NCBI GenBank assembly: GCA_021779335.1
Contig: JAJYAW010000122.1
Location: 1 to 7,886, forward strand
DNA length: 7,886 bases
DNA from: Myxococcales bacterium
GTDB lineage: Bacteria; Myxococcota; Myxococcia; Myxococcales; Anaeromyxobacteraceae
Direction: 5' to 3'
Shown piece after piece: positions 6,631 through 7,886 of the stretch. Numbering within the stretch: position 1 is the first letter of the stretch; each line of letters opens with the position of its first letter. A program made the position numbers and the translations under genes. The notes beneath the pieces are model-generated. The model searched no databases and was not told where the DNA came from. It saw nothing but the letters and a program-made list of their open reading frames with translations.

Positions 6631-6707
6631 GCTCCTTCATGCCGCCCCCGGGGTGCGAGAGCGGCCTTGCGCGCCGGCCGACTCCGTTCCAGGCTACGGA
6701 CCCGAAC

Positions 6708-6740
6708 GATGGCGGCCGGCGACGACGTGGGCCGGCCATC
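6708..6740. repeat. Imperfect inverted repeat upstream of ptb
   Basis: The left arm GATGGCGGCCGGC (6708-6720) pairs with the right arm GCCGGCCATC (6731-6740) over 10 bp with one 3-nt bulge and a 10-nt spacer. It ends 16 nt before the ptb ATG, a position suited to an operator or a leader hairpin. No known regulator motif is recognised. Confidence 0.35.
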
Positions 6741-6756
6741 TTAGTGAACCCCGGCG

Positions 6757-7683
6757 ATGAAGCCCATCCCCACGCTCGAGCGGCTGCTCGCCGAGGCCCG
6801 CGCCCGCGGGCCCCGCCGGCTCGTGGTGGCCGCGGCCGAGAGCGACACCGCGCTCAAGGCCGCCGCCATGGCCCGGCGGCAGCGGCTGGCGGAGGTGGCG
6901 CTCACCGGCGACGCCGAGGCGCTGCGGCGCCGGCTGGCGGAGCTGGGCGAGGATCCGGCCCTCTACGAGCTGCGCCCCGCGGCCGACGACGCCGAGGCCG
7001 CCCGCCTCGCCGTCGGGATGATCCGGGCCGGCGAGGCCGCCGTCCTCATGAAGGGCCGGCTCCAGACCGGCGACCTCCTGCGCGCCGTGCTGGACCGCAG
7101 GTCCGGCCTGCGCCACGGGGGGCGGCTCCTCTCCGACGTCCTGGTGGCGGACCACCCGCTGCCCGGGGAGCGGCGCCTCATCGGCGTGACCGACGGCGGC
7201 GTCAACGTGGCGCCGGACCTCGAGCAGAAGCGGGCCATCGTCGGGAACGCCGTGGAGCTCTTCGGGCGGCTCGGCTACGCCCGGCCCCTGGTGGCCTGCC
7301 TGTGCGCCGTGGAGAAGGTCTCGGCCGCCATGCCCCACACCGGGGACGCCCAGGCGCTGGCCGAGCTGAACGCCCGCGGCGAGCTGCCCGGCTGCCTGGT
7401 CTCCGGGCCGCTGGCGCTCGACAACGCGCTCTCGCTGGAGGCGGCGCGCGAGAAGGGGATCGACCACCCGGTGGCCGGCCGCGCCGACCTCCTCCTGGCG
7501 CCCACCATCGAGGCGGGCAACGCGCTCGGCAAGGCCTTCACCTACCTGGGCCGCGCCCACGTGGCCCACGTGCTGGTGGGCGCGCTGGCGCCGGTGCTCA
7601 TCCCCAGCCGCGTCGAGCGCGCCGAGGACAAGCTGCTCTCCATCGCGCTGGGCGTGCTGGCGGCCGGGGGCGACCGTGGCTGA
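6757..7683 (+). CDS. ptb: Phosphate butyryltransferase (phosphotransacylase)
   Basis: A 308-residue cytoplasmic enzyme that exchanges CoA for phosphate on a short or branched acyl group (acyl-CoA + Pi to acyl-phosphate + CoA), the substrate for the kinase encoded next. Family blocks seen: VVAAAESDTALKAA near the N terminus, LMKGRLQTGDLLRAVLD (97-113), SGLRHGGRLLSDV (116-128), IGVTDGGVNVAPDLEQK (142-158), VACLCAVEKVSAAMPHTGDA (179-198), SGPLALDNALS (216-226), VAGRADLLLAPTIEAGNALGK (239-259) and VGALAPVLIPSR (274-285). This set, with the length near 300, fits Ptb better than acetyl-specific Pta. The start is constrained by an in-frame TGA at 6745-6747, so the ATG at 6757 is the first usable codon; no good Shine-Dalgarno precedes it. 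Its end overlaps buk by 8 bp. Acyl specificity (butyryl, isobutyryl, isovaleryl or even aryl-acetyl) cannot be read here; the ior/ligase neighbours hint at amino-acid-derived acyl groups. Confidence 0.9.
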   Translation: MKPIPTLERLLAEARARGPRRLVVAAAESDTALKAAAMARRQRLAEVALTGDAEALRRRLAELGEDPALYELRPAADDAEAARLAVGMIRAGEAAVLMKGRLQTGDLLRAVLDRRSGLRHGGRLLSDVLVADHPLPGERRLIGVTDGGVNVAPDLEQKRAIVGNAVELFGRLGYARPLVACLCAVEKVSAAMPHTGDAQALAELNARGELPGCLVSGPLALDNALSLEAAREKGIDHPVAGRADLLLAPTIEAGNALGKAFTYLGRAHVAHVLVGALAPVLIPSRVERAEDKLLSIALGVLAAGGDRG

Positions 7684-7886
7684 GCCGCTGGTCCTGGCCA
7701 TCAACCCCGGCGCCGGCTCGACCAAGCTGGCGCTCTACCGGGGCGAGGTGGCCGAGCGCGAGGCCAGGCTGGAGCACGCCGCGCTGGCGGCCCGCCCGGT
7801 GGCGCGGGTCTGGGACGAGCTGCCCGCCCGGCTCCTGGCGGTGCGGGCCTTCCTGGCGGAGGCCGGGGTGGCGCCGGGCCGGCCGG
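7676..7886 (+). CDS. buk: Butyrate kinase, N-terminal part (cut by window end)
   Basis: Only the first 70 codons lie in the window. Buk belongs to the acetokinase/ASKHA fold and transfers phosphate from acyl-phosphate to ADP, yielding the acid and ATP. The N terminus (GTG start) reads MAEPLVLAINPGAGSTKLAL, where INPGAGSTK (residues 9-17) occupies the place of the phosphate-loop INPGSTSTK found in butyrate kinases; Ala-Gly replaces Ser-Thr in the middle. The following RGEVAEREARLEHAALAAR and WDELPARLLAVRAFLAEAG match the expected strand-helix layout. The GTG at 7676 lies inside the ptb tail (GTGGCTGA overlap), with a G-rich stretch just upstream, so translation is probably coupled to ptb. The family call rests on the motif and the ptb neighbour; acetate kinase is a less likely alternative. 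Confidence 0.8.
   Translation, partial: MAEPLVLAINPGAGSTKLALYRGEVAEREARLEHAALAARPVARVWDELPARLLAVRAFLAEAGVAPGRP

Larger units (their letters stand above)
6621..6756. promoter_or_regulatory. Divergent intergenic region between iorA and ptb
   Basis: This 136-bp stretch must hold the promoters for both the minus-strand ior operon and the plus-strand ptb-buk genes, unless ptb is transcribed otherwise. It contains no open frame that looks like protein. No clear sigma-70 -35/-10 pair is visible on either strand. The best alternative is a weak sigma-54-like match on the minus strand at 6677-6691 (TGGAAC, 5 nt, CGGC: the GG and GC dinucleotides are 10 nt apart, but the -12 element lacks TT). It would place the transcript start near 6666. 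Two inverted repeats, listed separately, flank the region next to each start codon and could be operators. Confidence 0.5.

Noticed and set aside
6652..6670. Plus-strand sigma-54 promoter ending in TTGC upstream of ptb
   Set aside because: The GG element is not at the required 10-nt separation from the GC of TTGC.
6694..7725. Minus-strand open frame of 343 codons opposite ptb
   Set aside because: The plus strand carries unmistakable phosphotransacylase motifs; the antisense frame is low complexity and spans the promoter region.
1..7886. CRISPR arrays, insertion sequences, tRNA or rRNA genes
   Set aside because: No regularly spaced repeats, transposase motifs, terminal inverted repeats or structured-RNA sequences were seen; the window is almost fully coding.

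Overview
The window is very GC-rich (well over 70% by eye, with almost every third codon position G or C). It is densely packed with genes of anaerobic amino-acid and organic-acid metabolism. Base composition, gene content and the two-ACT protein beside phenylacetate-CoA-ligase-type genes resemble a deltaproteobacterial / Myxococcota anaerobe such as Anaeromyxobacter. That assignment is an inference; no rRNA or other phylogenetic marker is present.

Layout. (1) Bases 61-1323, plus strand: a secreted outer-membrane beta-barrel resembling DcaP-type porins. (2) A short, very GC-rich convergent gap (1324-1372) with an inverted repeat that may serve as a bidirectional terminator. (3) Bases 1373-6620, minus strand: a five-gene operon, read in transcription order as iorA (2-oxoacid:ferredoxin oxidoreductase alpha), iorB (beta), a phenylacetate-CoA-ligase-type enzyme, a two-ACT-domain protein, and a second, divergent ligase. 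Junctions are mostly tight: 2 nt between iorA and iorB, a 4-nt ATGA overlap between iorB and ligase 1, 50 nt before the ACT gene, and 4 nt before ligase 2. (4) A 136-bp divergent intergenic region (6621-6756) with two inverted repeats. (5) Bases 6757-7886, plus strand: a phosphate butyryltransferase (ptb) followed, with an 8-bp overlap, by the start of butyrate kinase (buk), which runs off the window.

How it fits together (inference from families). Transamination of aromatic or branched-chain amino acids gives 2-oxoacids. IorAB would oxidatively decarboxylate these to acyl- or aryl-CoA. The ligases interconvert the acid and its CoA ester at the cost of ATP to AMP, or recover ATP in reverse. 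Ptb and Buk convert acyl-CoA through acyl-phosphate to acid plus ATP. The ACT protein probably senses an amino acid or related ligand. The window thus looks like a compact amino-acid-oxidation or acid-activation module with two alternative acyl-CoA/ATP routes.

Most notable details: IorA ends without the C-terminal two-cluster ferredoxin domain usual for this family; IorB is also short; and the second ligase has lost the lysine of the nucleotide-binding loop and changed several residues in the presumed acyl pocket, while the two ligase genes share a near-identical 55-bp stretch. I see no mobile elements, CRISPR arrays, tRNA or rRNA genes. I do not see a clearly novel system; the genes belong to known families with some unusual variants.
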